Below, piece by piece: positions 9,141 through 17,609 of a stretch of DNA of 64,000 nt (within the stretch, counting starts at the first letter, position 1; each line of letters opens with the position of its first letter). Source of the DNA: an uncultured Tenacibaculum sp. (lineage in GTDB: Bacteria; Bacteroidota; Bacteroidia; Flavobacteriales; Flavobacteriaceae). Where the stretch lies: positions 1-64,000 of the forward strand of contig CANLMR010000006.1 in NCBI GenBank assembly GCA_947492185.1. The letters run 5' to 3'. The notes under the pieces were generated by a model. That model worked only from the letters and a program-made list of their open reading frames with translations. It did not search any database and was not told the DNA's origin. A program made the position numbers and the translations under genes.

Positions 9141-10259
9141 ATGAAATTTATTGTATCTAGCTCACATTTATTAAAACAGTTACAAGTTTTAGGTGGGGTT
9201 ATTAATAGTAATAATACATTACCGATTTTAGACAATTTTTTATTTGAGTTATCTGAAAATCAATTAACTGCATCTGCTTCTGACTTAGAAACTACAATGA
9301 GTGCAGTTATTAATGTTGAAAGTACAGATTCTGGATCTATTGCTATTAACGCTCGTTTATTATTAGACACGTTAAAAACATTTCCAGATCAACCTTTAAC
9401 ATTCAAAACTCAAGGAGAAAATACTATTGAAATAAGCTCTGAGCAAGGAAAATATGATATGGCATTTTATAGCGGAGAAGAATTTCCGAAAGCCATTGAA
9501 TTACCATCACCAACAAGTACAGAAATCCCAGCACATGTTTTAGCTACAGCTATTTCTAAAACTATTTTCGCAGCGGGTAACGATGATTTAAGACCTGTAA
9601 TGAGTGGTGTGTTTTTTCAGTTTAACTCTAAAGAATTAACTTTTGTTGCTACAGACGCACATAAATTAGTGAAATACACAAGGAAAGATGTTTCTGCTGA
9701 TAAATCTGCTGAGTTCATTATGCCAAAAAAACCTTTAAACTTATTAAAGGGGATTTTAGGTGGAGCTGATGAAAATGTATTAGTTGAATATAATGACACT
9801 AATGCTAAGTTTACTTTTGACAATGTAGTTTTAGTATGCCGATTAATTGATGGGAAATACCCAAATTATGAAGCCGTAATTCCTAAAGAAAACCCTAATA
9901 AATTGACAGTTGACAGAGCTTCGTTTTTAAACTCTGTTCGTCGTGTTTCTATATTCTCTAGCAAAACAACGCATCAGATAAGATTAAAAATGGCTGGAAC
10001 AGAACTTAATATTTCTGCGGAAGATTTAGATTATGCAAATAAAGCAGATGAAAGATTAAGCTGTGATTATCAAGGTGATGATATGCAAATAGGATTTAAC
10101 TCTCGTTTTTTAAGCGAAATGTTGAATAATTTAAACGCTAACGATGTTCAATTAGAAATGAGTTTACCAAATAGAGCTGGTATTTTAACTCCAATTGATG
10201 GAACTGAAGATGGAGAACATATTACAATGTTAGTTATGCCAGTAATGTTAAACGGATAG
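9141..10259 (+). CDS. dnaN: DNA polymerase III beta sliding clamp
   Basis: 372 residues from ATG 9141 (MKFIVSSSHLLKQLQ), the normal length and N-terminus of DnaN. A TTG at 9111 would add ten residues but lies in the promoter box. The protein shows the three-fold repeated clamp domains and ends with the typical PVMLNG segment after a conserved TEDGEHITMLVMPV. It forms the ring dimer that tethers replicative polymerase to DNA. Not linked to dnaA or recF here, which is usual in this phylum. A strong bidirectional terminator follows. Confidence 0.95.
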   Translation: MKFIVSSSHLLKQLQVLGGVINSNNTLPILDNFLFELSENQLTASASDLETTMSAVINVESTDSGSIAINARLLLDTLKTFPDQPLTFKTQGENTIEISSEQGKYDMAFYSGEEFPKAIELPSPTSTEIPAHVLATAISKTIFAAGNDDLRPVMSGVFFQFNSKELTFVATDAHKLVKYTRKDVSADKSAEFIMPKKPLNLLKGILGGADENVLVEYNDTNAKFTFDNVVLVCRLIDGKYPNYEAVIPKENPNKLTVDRASFLNSVRRVSIFSSKTTHQIRLKMAGTELNISAEDLDYANKADERLSCDYQGDDMQIGFNSRFLSEMLNNLNANDVQLEMSLPNRAGILTPIDGTEDGEHITMLVMPVMLNG

Positions 10260-10280
10260 TTTAATTTTAATATCGATATA

Positions 10281-10314
10281 AAAAAGTCCTGAGTAAAAAA
10301 ACTCAGGACTTTTT
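10281..10314. terminator. Bidirectional intrinsic terminator between dnaN and the lipoprotein gene
   Basis: Perfect 14-bp arms, AAAAAGTCCTGAGT and its complement, around a six-A loop. Flanking A and T runs serve both convergent genes. Confidence 0.85.
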
Positions 10315-10341
10315 CTTTTAATTCAAATACACAAATATTAA

Positions 10342-11325
10342 CTAGTACTGTAATGTTACTGAAACTGTATTTGGATTTGTTGTGTACCAATGTGCCCAAT
10401 GTCTCGACTCTCCTTCTAAAGGAATATATCTTTCTGGTGCCCATGGAAATCCAACAGACCAAGCATATGTTCTTTGCGCAGTATTACAATTACAATATCT
10501 AAACCCTGATGCAGTTGCGACAAAGTTAACTGGTGGAAATCCTGGTGTAGCTCTTACTTCATAAGACATCTCATATTCCAATCTGTTATCTGTTCTAACA
10601 GTTTTCCACCAAGACCACCATAAAAACTTTTTACGTTCCTCTACTTTAGTGTTAGAACCTATAGAGCTATAAAATACCCAAAAACCATCGAACTGACGTG
10701 CTCTCATACGATAATCATTACTGAAATACTGATAGTTTGTTTGAGATCTAGCAACTAAATTCTCTTCACTAGCAGACTTAACATTGTCATGCATATAAAC
10801 AGTTAAATTCTTACTAAATTCTAATGTCCCACCTCTTTTCATTCTTATTTTACCTGCATTATATTGCTCTGTAAAATTATTTATATCTCCTGATCCGGCT
10901 GATGCTGTATATGTATACACAAAATCTCCATCTATTCTAAAAATTTTATCCTCTATTCCTATTTCTCCATTTTCATTTAATAGTAACAGTAACATATCAT
11001 CATCAGAAGCTACAGTTGGAATAGATTTTTCTTCAATCCCTTTTTTATCTGCTTCTTCACTATCTAAATTATAAACTAAAAGCAATGGATTATACAAACC
11101 TTTTTCAGAAAAAGATCTTGCTTCATCTAAATAATCAATATCAGACGAAACTCTTTCTTTAATAAAAGACTGTAATTCCTCTACTCTATCGAAATGTAAC
11201 ATTGGCTTACCTTCTTTTCTTTGGGCAGTTTCAATTGTTTCTTCGGGTGACTTCGTAATAATTTCTTCATCTTTACAACTAACAGCTATAGCAGCTATTA
11301 TAATTAGCATTAAAAATTTTTTCAT
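10342..11325 (-). CDS. Predicted lipoprotein of unknown function
   Basis: 327 residues. Signal peptide with lipobox AVSC, Cys17 as the lipidated residue, followed by the acidic KDEE. An N-terminal third (30-125) is acidic and helical. The C-terminal part is beta-rich and aromatic, with the odd cluster FLWWSWWK near 233-240 and Trp-rich segments to the end (GFPWAP, SRHWAHWY). The acidic start after Cys is compatible with surface export in Flavobacteriia, but the motif is loose. I do not recognise the family. Monocistronic, with its own -7 box about 115 nt upstream. Confidence 0.75.
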   Translation of the reverse strand: MKKFLMLIIIAAIAVSCKDEEIITKSPEETIETAQRKEGKPMLHFDRVEELQSFIKERVSSDIDYLDEARSFSEKGLYNPLLLVYNLDSEEADKKGIEEKSIPTVASDDDMLLLLLNENGEIGIEDKIFRIDGDFVYTYTASAGSGDINNFTEQYNAGKIRMKRGGTLEFSKNLTVYMHDNVKSASEENLVARSQTNYQYFSNDYRMRARQFDGFWVFYSSIGSNTKVEERKKFLWWSWWKTVRTDNRLEYEMSYEVRATPGFPPVNFVATASGFRYCNCNTAQRTYAWSVGFPWAPERYIPLEGESRHWAHWYTTNPNTVSVTLQY

Positions 11326-11440
11326 GATAGTTTTTAATTAAATAGTTTTTAAATTTTACCTACTCGTTCGCTTTTCGGTTATCGCGTTAGTAAAGGTTGA
11401 TCAATCCTTTTTTTTATTTGTCTTTCAAAAAACAACACTG

Positions 11441-11448
11441 CAAACATA
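11441..11448 (-). promoter_or_regulatory. -7 box (TATGTTTG) of the lipoprotein gene
   Basis: The minus strand reads TATGTTTG. This would leave a leader of about 110 nt before ATG 11325. No clear -33 TTG. Confidence 0.4.
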
Positions 11449-11518
11449 GCGGCTCATTAAATTAAATTTCACATGATAACTCCTAGTTTAACACAAGGAA
11501 AAACACTCAGAAAAAAAC

Positions 11519-11551
11519 AGGTAACAAATCTGCTTACCTTTTTAACTTTTT
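11519..11551 (+). terminator. Terminator-like hairpin upstream of parA
   Basis: AGGTAA (11519-11524) pairs with TTACCT (11534-11539) and is followed by a broken T run. It reads on the plus strand although no plus-strand gene precedes it. It may end a short unannotated RNA or be a leader hairpin of parA. Weak, with only 6 bp of stem. Confidence 0.3.
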
Positions 11552-11622
11552 TTGTTAATATCTTACACTTTAATAAGTCATAAATAATTGTATTTTTACG
11601 TTCTGTAAATACACATAACAGT

Positions 11623-12387
11623 ATGGGTAAAATCATTGCAATCGCAAATCAAAAGGGAGGAGTTGGTAAAACTACTACATCAGTAAACTTAGCAGCTTCC
11701 TTAGGTGTTTTAGAAAAAAAAGTATTATTAATTGATGCGGATCCACAAGCTAATGCTACTTCTGGATTAGGTATTGATGTTGAAAGTATTGAGCTTGGTA
11801 CGTATCAAGTTTTAGAACACACAACAAGCGCTAAAAGCACAGTTATTAAAACTGATTCACCTAATGTTGATTTAATTCCAGCTCATATTGATTTAGTTGC
11901 TATTGAAATTGAATTAGTTGATAAAATTGAGCGTGAGTATATGCTTAAAAAAGCATTGACAGAATTGGTTGATGATTACGATTATATCTTAATTGATTGT
12001 GCACCATCTCTAGGCTTAATTACTTTAAACTCTCTAGTAGCTTCTAATTCTGTAATTATACCAATTCAGTGCGAATATTTTGCGCTAGAAGGATTAGGAA
12101 AGTTATTAAACACTATTAAAAGTGTTCAAAAAATACACAACAAAGATTTAGAAATTGAAGGTTTATTACTTACCATGTACGATGCTCGATTACGTTTATC
12201 TAATCAAGTAGTTGATGAAGTTAGAAAACACTTTAGTTCAATGGTTTTTGAAACAGTAGTTCATAGAAATATTCGTTTAAGTGAAGCTCCAAGTTATGGA
12301 GAAAGCATTATTTCATATGATGCAACAAGTAAAGGTGCGGTTAATTATATTAACTTAGCAAATGAAATTATTAATAAGAACAAGTAA
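11623..12387 (+). CDS. parA: Chromosome-partitioning ATPase ParA (Soj)
   Basis: 254 residues. Deviant Walker A KGGVGKTT at 11-18 with its signature Lys, Walker A' DADPQANAT near 39-47, and Walker B YILIDCAPSLG near 121-131. ATP-dependent dimers bind nucleoid DNA and move ParB-parS complexes. First gene of a compact run parA-parB-DUF5683-dapB; parB starts three bases after its stop. This gene order is a conserved chromosomal one in Flavobacteriia, so it is not plasmid partitioning. Confidence 0.95.
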   Translation: MGKIIAIANQKGGVGKTTTSVNLAASLGVLEKKVLLIDADPQANATSGLGIDVESIELGTYQVLEHTTSAKSTVIKTDSPNVDLIPAHIDLVAIEIELVDKIEREYMLKKALTELVDDYDYILIDCAPSLGLITLNSLVASNSVIIPIQCEYFALEGLGKLLNTIKSVQKIHNKDLEIEGLLLTMYDARLRLSNQVVDEVRKHFSSMVFETVVHRNIRLSEAPSYGESIISYDATSKGAVNYINLANEIINKNK

Positions 12388-12390
12388 CAC

Positions 12391-13281
12391 ATGGCAAAAG
12401 CAACTAGGAAGCAAGCATTAGGAAGAGGATTATCTGCTTTGTTAAAAGAAACTGCAGAAGTAAATTCAGCATCTGATAAAAATGCTGATAAAGTTGTAGG
12501 AAGTATTATTGAAATTGATTTAAAATTAATTGAAGTAAATCCATTTCAGCCTAGGACATACTTCGATGAAGAAGCTTTAAATGAGCTTGCAGCTTCTATT
12601 AAAGAACTAGGTGTAATTCAACCTATTACAGTTAGAAAATTATCAGAAAATAAATTTCAATTAGTTTCAGGTGAGCGAAGGTTTAGAGCTTCAAAACTAA
12701 TAGGAAATACAAAAATACCAGCTTATATTCGTATAGCGAATGATCAAGAAATGCTAGAAATGGCATTAGTTGAAAATATTCAACGAAAAAACCTTGATCC
12801 AATTGAAGTCGCATTATCTTATCAACGTCTAATTGATGAAATTAAACTTACCCAAGAAAAATTAAGTGTTAGAGTTGGTAAAAAAAGGTCTACAGTAACT
12901 AATTACTTACGATTATTAAAGCTAGATCCAATCATTCAAACAGGGATGAGAGATGGTTTTATTTCTATGGGACATGGTAGGGCTTTAATAAATATTGACA
13001 GCGAAAAAGATCAGATTGATATTTATGAGAGAATTTTACGTGATAAGTTATCAGTAAGACAAACCGAAGATTTAGTCCGAATTTTAAAATCAGGAGTTTC
13101 TCATAAACCTGAATCAAAGAAAAATACTTTACCAAAAGAAATATCAAACAGTTTGAAGAATTTTAGTGAGTTTTTTAGTGCTAAAATTGATGTTTCTGTA
13201 AACAATAAGGGTAAAGGAAAAATTTCTATTCCTTTTGATTCTCTAGAAGATTTTAATCGTATAAAAAAATTATTAAAATAA
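12391..13281 (+). CDS. parB: Chromosome-partitioning protein ParB (Spo0J)
   Basis: 296 residues. The N-terminal LGRGLSALL segment (10-18) is the ParA-interacting patch. The CTP-binding ParB/Srx domain shows NPFQPR at 50-55 and GERRFRA at 94-100, followed by ENIQRKNLDPIE. The helix-turn-helix for parS is near 155-190 (LSVRVGKKRSTVTNYLRLLKL). A basic dimerisation tail ends the protein. I saw no canonical parS (GTTTCACGTGAAAC-like) in the window. Confidence 0.95.
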   Translation: MAKATRKQALGRGLSALLKETAEVNSASDKNADKVVGSIIEIDLKLIEVNPFQPRTYFDEEALNELAASIKELGVIQPITVRKLSENKFQLVSGERRFRASKLIGNTKIPAYIRIANDQEMLEMALVENIQRKNLDPIEVALSYQRLIDEIKLTQEKLSVRVGKKRSTVTNYLRLLKLDPIIQTGMRDGFISMGHGRALINIDSEKDQIDIYERILRDKLSVRQTEDLVRILKSGVSHKPESKKNTLPKEISNSLKNFSEFFSAKIDVSVNNKGKGKISIPFDSLEDFNRIKKLLK

Positions 13282-13282
13282 T

Positions 13283-13879
13283 TTGAGATACGTAGTTCAC
13301 ATATTTATTGGCTTTCTTTTTTTAAACCTTTCTGTTTTTGCGCAAAAACAAGATTCAATAAAGGTTAAAACTAGATCTCTTCAATATACTCAAATAAAAA
13401 AACCAGAGTACAACCCTTTAAATCCCTCAAGAGCAGCATTTTATTCTGCTATATTTCCTGGTGCAGGTCAAATTTACAATAATAGATACTGGTGGCAGTT
13501 ACCCTTAATTTACGGAGGAATGGCAACTAGTATTTACTTTTATATAGATAATAATAACGAATATCAACGTTTTAGAACTGCCTTTAGAAGAAGAAAAGCA
13601 GGTTTACCAGATGAATTTTCTGATGCTAATGGAGTTCCTTTAATTTCTGATACAGGTTTAGAAAGTGCTCAAAGACAACTACGTCAAAACCGAGATCTTT
13701 CATTATTAACTACGGTATTAATTTATATTTTGCAAATAGTTGAAGCTAGTGTAACTGCTCATTTAATACAATTTGATGATACAGATAGCTTGACACTTAC
13801 ACCTTCTACTATGCCGAATATAAATTACAACGAAGAAAGCACTCACAAACTAGGTTTAACCCTAAAATATTCCTTTTAA
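13283..13879 (+). CDS. DUF5683 membrane-associated protein
   Basis: 198 residues from a TTG codon two bases after the parB stop. No earlier or nearby ATG gives the signal peptide (RYVVHIFIGFLFLNLSVFAQ), so a TTG start is preferred. The conserved core NPSRAAFYSAIFPGAGQIYNNRYWWQLPLIYGG (about 48-80) is typical of DUF5683 and contains a re-entrant or membrane-inserted segment. A second hydrophobic stretch lies near 143-160. Function unknown; the constant link to parAB suggests envelope or division housekeeping. Confidence 0.8.
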   Translation: MRYVVHIFIGFLFLNLSVFAQKQDSIKVKTRSLQYTQIKKPEYNPLNPSRAAFYSAIFPGAGQIYNNRYWWQLPLIYGGMATSIYFYIDNNNEYQRFRTAFRRRKAGLPDEFSDANGVPLISDTGLESAQRQLRQNRDLSLLTTVLIYILQIVEASVTAHLIQFDDTDSLTLTPSTMPNINYNEESTHKLGLTLKYSF

Positions 13880-13881
13880 TT

Positions 13882-14583
13882 ATGAAACTAGCCTTATTGG
13901 GTTATGGTAGAATGGGTAAAGAAATTGAAAAAATTGCCCTAGAACGAGGTCATGAAATTGTAATTAAATCTAACGGAGAAGAAGATTACGATATTACAAA
14001 AGCTGATGTAGCTATTGATTTTAGTATTCCTACTTCTGCATTTAATAACATTTCTAATTGCATTAATAACGCCATCCCTGTGGTATCAGGAACTACCGGA
14101 TGGTTAGATAAATATGATAATGCGATTGAATTATGTAAAGAAAAAAAAGGAGCCTTTATATACGCTTCAAATTTTAGTTTAGGAGTAAATATTTTCTTTG
14201 CTTTAAATGAAAAATTAGCTGCTATGATGAACTCACAAAATCAATACAATGTTGATTTAGAAGAAATTCATCATACTAAAAAATTAGATGCACCTAGCGG
14301 TACTGCGATTACTTTAGCTGAAGGTATAATTGACAATTCCACTAAACAAAAATGGGAATTAGATGGCGAAGTAAATAAAGGCATAATTCCTATAAAAGCC
14401 ATAAGAACTCCAGATGTACCAGGAACACATACGGTTAACTATAATTCTGAAGTAGATTCAGTAGAAATTAAGCATACAGCACACAATCGCAAAGGTTTTG
14501 CTTTAGGGGCAGTAGTTGCAGCTGAATGGTTAATTGGTAAAGAAGGGATATATTCTATGCGAGATGTGTTAAACATTGGTTAA
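13882..14583 (+). CDS. dapB: 4-hydroxy-tetrahydrodipicolinate reductase
   Basis: 233 residues. The N-terminal NAD(P)-binding loop GYGRMG is at 7-12, the GTTGW motif marks the cofactor hinge, and EIHHTKKLDAPSGTA holds the catalytic His and Lys. Reduces the dihydrodipicolinate precursor in lysine and diaminopimelate (peptidoglycan) synthesis. Follows the DUF5683 gene by two bases and is in the same operon. Confidence 0.95.
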   Translation: MKLALLGYGRMGKEIEKIALERGHEIVIKSNGEEDYDITKADVAIDFSIPTSAFNNISNCINNAIPVVSGTTGWLDKYDNAIELCKEKKGAFIYASNFSLGVNIFFALNEKLAAMMNSQNQYNVDLEEIHHTKKLDAPSGTAITLAEGIIDNSTKQKWELDGEVNKGIIPIKAIRTPDVPGTHTVNYNSEVDSVEIKHTAHNRKGFALGAVVAAEWLIGKEGIYSMRDVLNIG

Positions 14584-14654
14584 AAGAAACAAATTTTGAT
14601 AACAAATAAGACCTTACTGCGTCTTATCGATTTTATAAAACAAAACTAAAAATT

Positions 14655-16226
14655 ATGTCATTTACGGGTTGGTTTATTTTATTTTTAACAGTCCAGTTTA
14701 TTCATTTTATTGGAACTTGGAAATTATATGAAAAAGCAGGCAGACAAGCTTGGGAAGCTGCTATTCCTGTATATAATGCTGTTATACTTTTAGGAATTAT
14801 AAAAAGGCCTAAATGGTGGGTTATTTTACTATTCATACCTATTGTTAACCTTATTATGTTTCCTGTTTTATGGATTGAAACCTGTAGAAGTTTTGGATAT
14901 ACCTCTACAAAAGATACTTTTTTAGCGATTTTAACACTAGGATTTTACATTTTATACATCAATTATTTCACTGATTCTACATATAGAAAAGATAGAAGTT
15001 TAGATGCTCCAAAAGGTGTTGGAGAATGGATTAGCTCAATTGCTTTTGCGGTAATAGCTGCAACTATTGTTCATAATTACTTTATTCGTCCTTATGTAAT
15101 TCCATCTTCATCTTTAGAAAAAACATTACTTATTGGAGATTACTTATTTGTAAGTAAATTCCATTACGGTGCACGTGTACCAATGTCTACTGTTGCATTA
15201 CCAATGATTCATGATACAATCCCTGTTATTAAGTCTAAATCATACGTTTTTAGCGACAATTATGAAGAAAGAACTACATCATTCAAAAATAAGTTTCAAT
15301 TGCCTTATATGAGGCTTCCTGGTCTTACTTCTATCAAAAGAAATGATATCGTAGTTTTTGGACAGCCTGCAGATACGCTAAGAGATATGAATGATCTGAA
15401 ACCAGATAGAACATACTACAAGCCTATTGATAAGAAATTAAATTTGGTTAAGCGTTGTGTTGGAATTGCTGGTGATAGTTTAGAAATCAGAGATGGATAT
15501 ATTTTTATAAATGGTAAACGATCTATTTTACCTAAAAGTGCAAAACCTCAATGGTATCACATTGTTGACACGGAAGGTCAAAAATTTAGTGATGCAGCTC
15601 TAAGAAGATATAACGTTAGGTTTAATGAAGCTTACACCACTAGAAATGGAAAATATTTATTAAACCTTACGGATGAAGAAGCAGCTACAATTGCGAAAAA
15701 CCCAATTGTAAAAAGTGTTACTAAAAAAATTGATTCTAAAGATGTATACGACCCTGAAGCATTCCCTCAAAGTGCATTGTATCGTTGGAATAATGATAAT
15801 TTCGGTCCAATTTATATTCCAAAAAAAGGAACTACAGTTGCTATAAATAAAGAAACTATACCTTTATATAAGCGTATAATTAGAGAATATGAGAAAAACG
15901 ATTTGACATTTGTAAATAATGACATTTACATTAATGGTAAAAAAGCCGATAGCTACACTTTTAAGCAAGATTATTATTGGATGATGGGAGATAATCGCCA
16001 AAATTCATTAGATGCTAGAAGATGGGGATACGTTCCTTTTGATCATGTAATAGGTAAACCTATAATGGTATGGTTTAGTGTAGATAATGAAACTGGAAAA
16101 ATTCGTTGGGACAGAATATTTACAACTGTTACCAATGGAGAATCTAAATCATATTTCTGGCTTGGTATTTTATGTGCTGGATTAGTATTATTTTTTGTGT
16201 TTAAACCTAAAAAGAAAAAAGCTTAA
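14655..16226 (+). CDS. lepB: Signal peptidase I, long Bacteroidota form
   Basis: 523 residues, much longer than the usual 250-320. Residues 5-105 form an extra N-terminal membrane region of about three or four helices (a DUF5684-like segment). A further helix at 125-145 precedes the catalytic Ser153 in IPSSSLEKTL, where Leu replaces the common Met. The general-base Lys is in LVKRCVGIAGDSLEI. Box E is MMGDNRQNSLDARRWGYVP near the C-terminus. Long insertions between boxes are typical of Flavobacteriia. A last hydrophobic helix and KPKKKKA tail face the cytoplasm. It cleaves signal peptides at the periplasmic face. Confidence 0.92.
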   Translation: MSFTGWFILFLTVQFIHFIGTWKLYEKAGRQAWEAAIPVYNAVILLGIIKRPKWWVILLFIPIVNLIMFPVLWIETCRSFGYTSTKDTFLAILTLGFYILYINYFTDSTYRKDRSLDAPKGVGEWISSIAFAVIAATIVHNYFIRPYVIPSSSLEKTLLIGDYLFVSKFHYGARVPMSTVALPMIHDTIPVIKSKSYVFSDNYEERTTSFKNKFQLPYMRLPGLTSIKRNDIVVFGQPADTLRDMNDLKPDRTYYKPIDKKLNLVKRCVGIAGDSLEIRDGYIFINGKRSILPKSAKPQWYHIVDTEGQKFSDAALRRYNVRFNEAYTTRNGKYLLNLTDEEAATIAKNPIVKSVTKKIDSKDVYDPEAFPQSALYRWNNDNFGPIYIPKKGTTVAINKETIPLYKRIIREYEKNDLTFVNNDIYINGKKADSYTFKQDYYWMMGDNRQNSLDARRWGYVPFDHVIGKPIMVWFSVDNETGKIRWDRIFTTVTNGESKSYFWLGILCAGLVLFFVFKPKKKKA

Positions 16227-16230
16227 TTTC

Positions 16231-16848
16231 TTGGGATTATTTATACCTACATATTTCTCTCCTATTAGTCAGTATGCTTTTATAAACAAATCTGAAGAAG
16301 TTATTTTTGAATTGGAAGATAACTTTCAAAAGCAAACTTATAGAAATAGGTGCTATATTTATGGAGCTAATGGTAAATTATCATTAAACATCCCTATAAA
16401 ACATAATAAAACCAATCGCAGAAAAAAAACCAAGGATATACTAATTGAAAATAATTTCCCTTGGCAAGACCAACATTTTAAATCATTAAAATCTGCATAT
16501 CAGTCCTCTCCTTTCTACGAATTCTTTGAAGATGACATTGCAAAAATATTTAATAAAAAATACGTATATTTAGTAGACTTAAATATTGATACGTATTTAT
16601 TTGTTACAGATGCTTTACAAATTAGTCAAGAATTTTCTAAAACAAAAGAATATGAATTATCACCACTAGTAAACGATTATAGGGATTTTTCAGTTGCTAA
16701 AAATGGTAGTATATCAATAGAAATGGACAACTACACCCAAATATTTGATGATAAATTTGGGTTTATTTCTAATTTATCAATTTTAGATCTTTTATTTATG
16801 GAAGGTCCAAATTCGGTATCTTATTTAGATAGTGTAAAAATATTTTAA
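16231..16848 (+). CDS. WbqC-like family protein
   Basis: About 205 residues from TTG 16231, five bases after the lepB stop. The frame opens at 16195 inside lepB, but the family N-terminus (LGLFIPTYFSPISQYA) begins here. Conserved features include the early PTYFSPISQYA block, KxTYRNRC, LNIPIKHN and WQDQHFKSLKSAYQSSPFYEFF. WbqC proteins occur in O-antigen or lipid loci, but in Flavobacteriia this one always trails lepB. Enzymatic role not established. Translational coupling to lepB is likely. Confidence 0.8.
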   Translation: MGLFIPTYFSPISQYAFINKSEEVIFELEDNFQKQTYRNRCYIYGANGKLSLNIPIKHNKTNRRKKTKDILIENNFPWQDQHFKSLKSAYQSSPFYEFFEDDIAKIFNKKYVYLVDLNIDTYLFVTDALQISQEFSKTKEYELSPLVNDYRDFSVAKNGSISIEMDNYTQIFDDKFGFISNLSILDLLFMEGPNSVSYLDSVKIF

Positions 16849-16872
16849 TTAGCAACTTTAAAGCTTATACTT

Positions 16873-17487
16873 ATGATAGAAAATGCTTTAATTGGTGAGT
16901 TTTCTCGCTTTTATATGAGCAATATATCCGATGAAGCAATAAATTCATTTTCTAAAACTGTACGTGTTAAAAAATATAAGACAGGAGAAATTTTGATAAA
17001 CAAAGGTACTTCTAAGTTTTATATTATTATTGATGGCATCGTCGCAAGTTTTTCTAAAAATTCACAAAATGACCGTGAGTATATTAGAACTATTCACATA
17101 GAGAATTATGCATTTACTGACTTATTTTATCAAATTGAAGATTTAGATTTAGCTCATATAGATTTAGATAGTAAAACTCCTGAGGACTATTATAAATGTT
17201 TAACCAATTGCACCTTATTAGAAGGTGATTTTAATGATTTTATGAACTTAATTGATGTTAATCATGAAATATCTTTATTATACAATAAAATAAATCAAAC
17301 TCTACTTTTACAAATTTTAAAACGACTAGACAGATTATCCTTATTAGATGCAACAGATCGTTATAAAATTTTAAAGGAAAGAATTCCTCAGATAGAAAAT
17401 TTGATACCTCAGTATCAGATAGCTAGTTACTTAAATATAACTCCTGTTCAATTAAGCAGGATTCGAAAAAAAATATATTCAGTATAA
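16873..17487 (+). CDS. Crp/Fnr-type regulator
   Basis: 204 residues. Residues 20-130 fit a cyclic-nucleotide-binding jelly roll (KKYKTGEILINKGTSKFYIIIDGIVASFS). The C-terminal 50 residues contain a helix-turn-helix (QYQIASYLNITPVQLSRIRKK) with the TPxxLSRIR recognition helix common in Bacteroidota Crp-like proteins. The Arg-Ser cAMP pocket motif is not evident, so the ligand is unknown or absent. Lies 24 nt after wbqC and may be in the same transcript. Target genes unknown. Confidence 0.8.
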   Translation: MIENALIGEFSRFYMSNISDEAINSFSKTVRVKKYKTGEILINKGTSKFYIIIDGIVASFSKNSQNDREYIRTIHIENYAFTDLFYQIEDLDLAHIDLDSKTPEDYYKCLTNCTLLEGDFNDFMNLIDVNHEISLLYNKINQTLLLQILKRLDRLSLLDATDRYKILKERIPQIENLIPQYQIASYLNITPVQLSRIRKKIYSV

Positions 17488-17568
17488 ATTTATAAACATA
17501 GGTTTATGAGTTAAACTAATCATTTACAGTAAATTTGTAAATGAAATATCCCTATTTCGTTTCCCCTT

Positions 17569-17606
17569 AAAAAGACTTGTTTCCCCCTCAAGTTGCAAGT
17601 CTTTTT
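17569..17606. terminator. Bidirectional terminator between the Crp gene and the flippase gene
   Basis: Perfect 11-bp arms (AAAAAGACTTG and its complement) around a 16-base loop, between convergent genes. Confidence 0.75.
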
Positions 17607-17609
17607 ATT

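Noticed and set aside
11326-11622. Possible origin or parS site near parAB
   Set aside because: No DnaA-box cluster (TTATCCACA-like) and no GTTTCACGTGAAAC-like palindrome was seen here.
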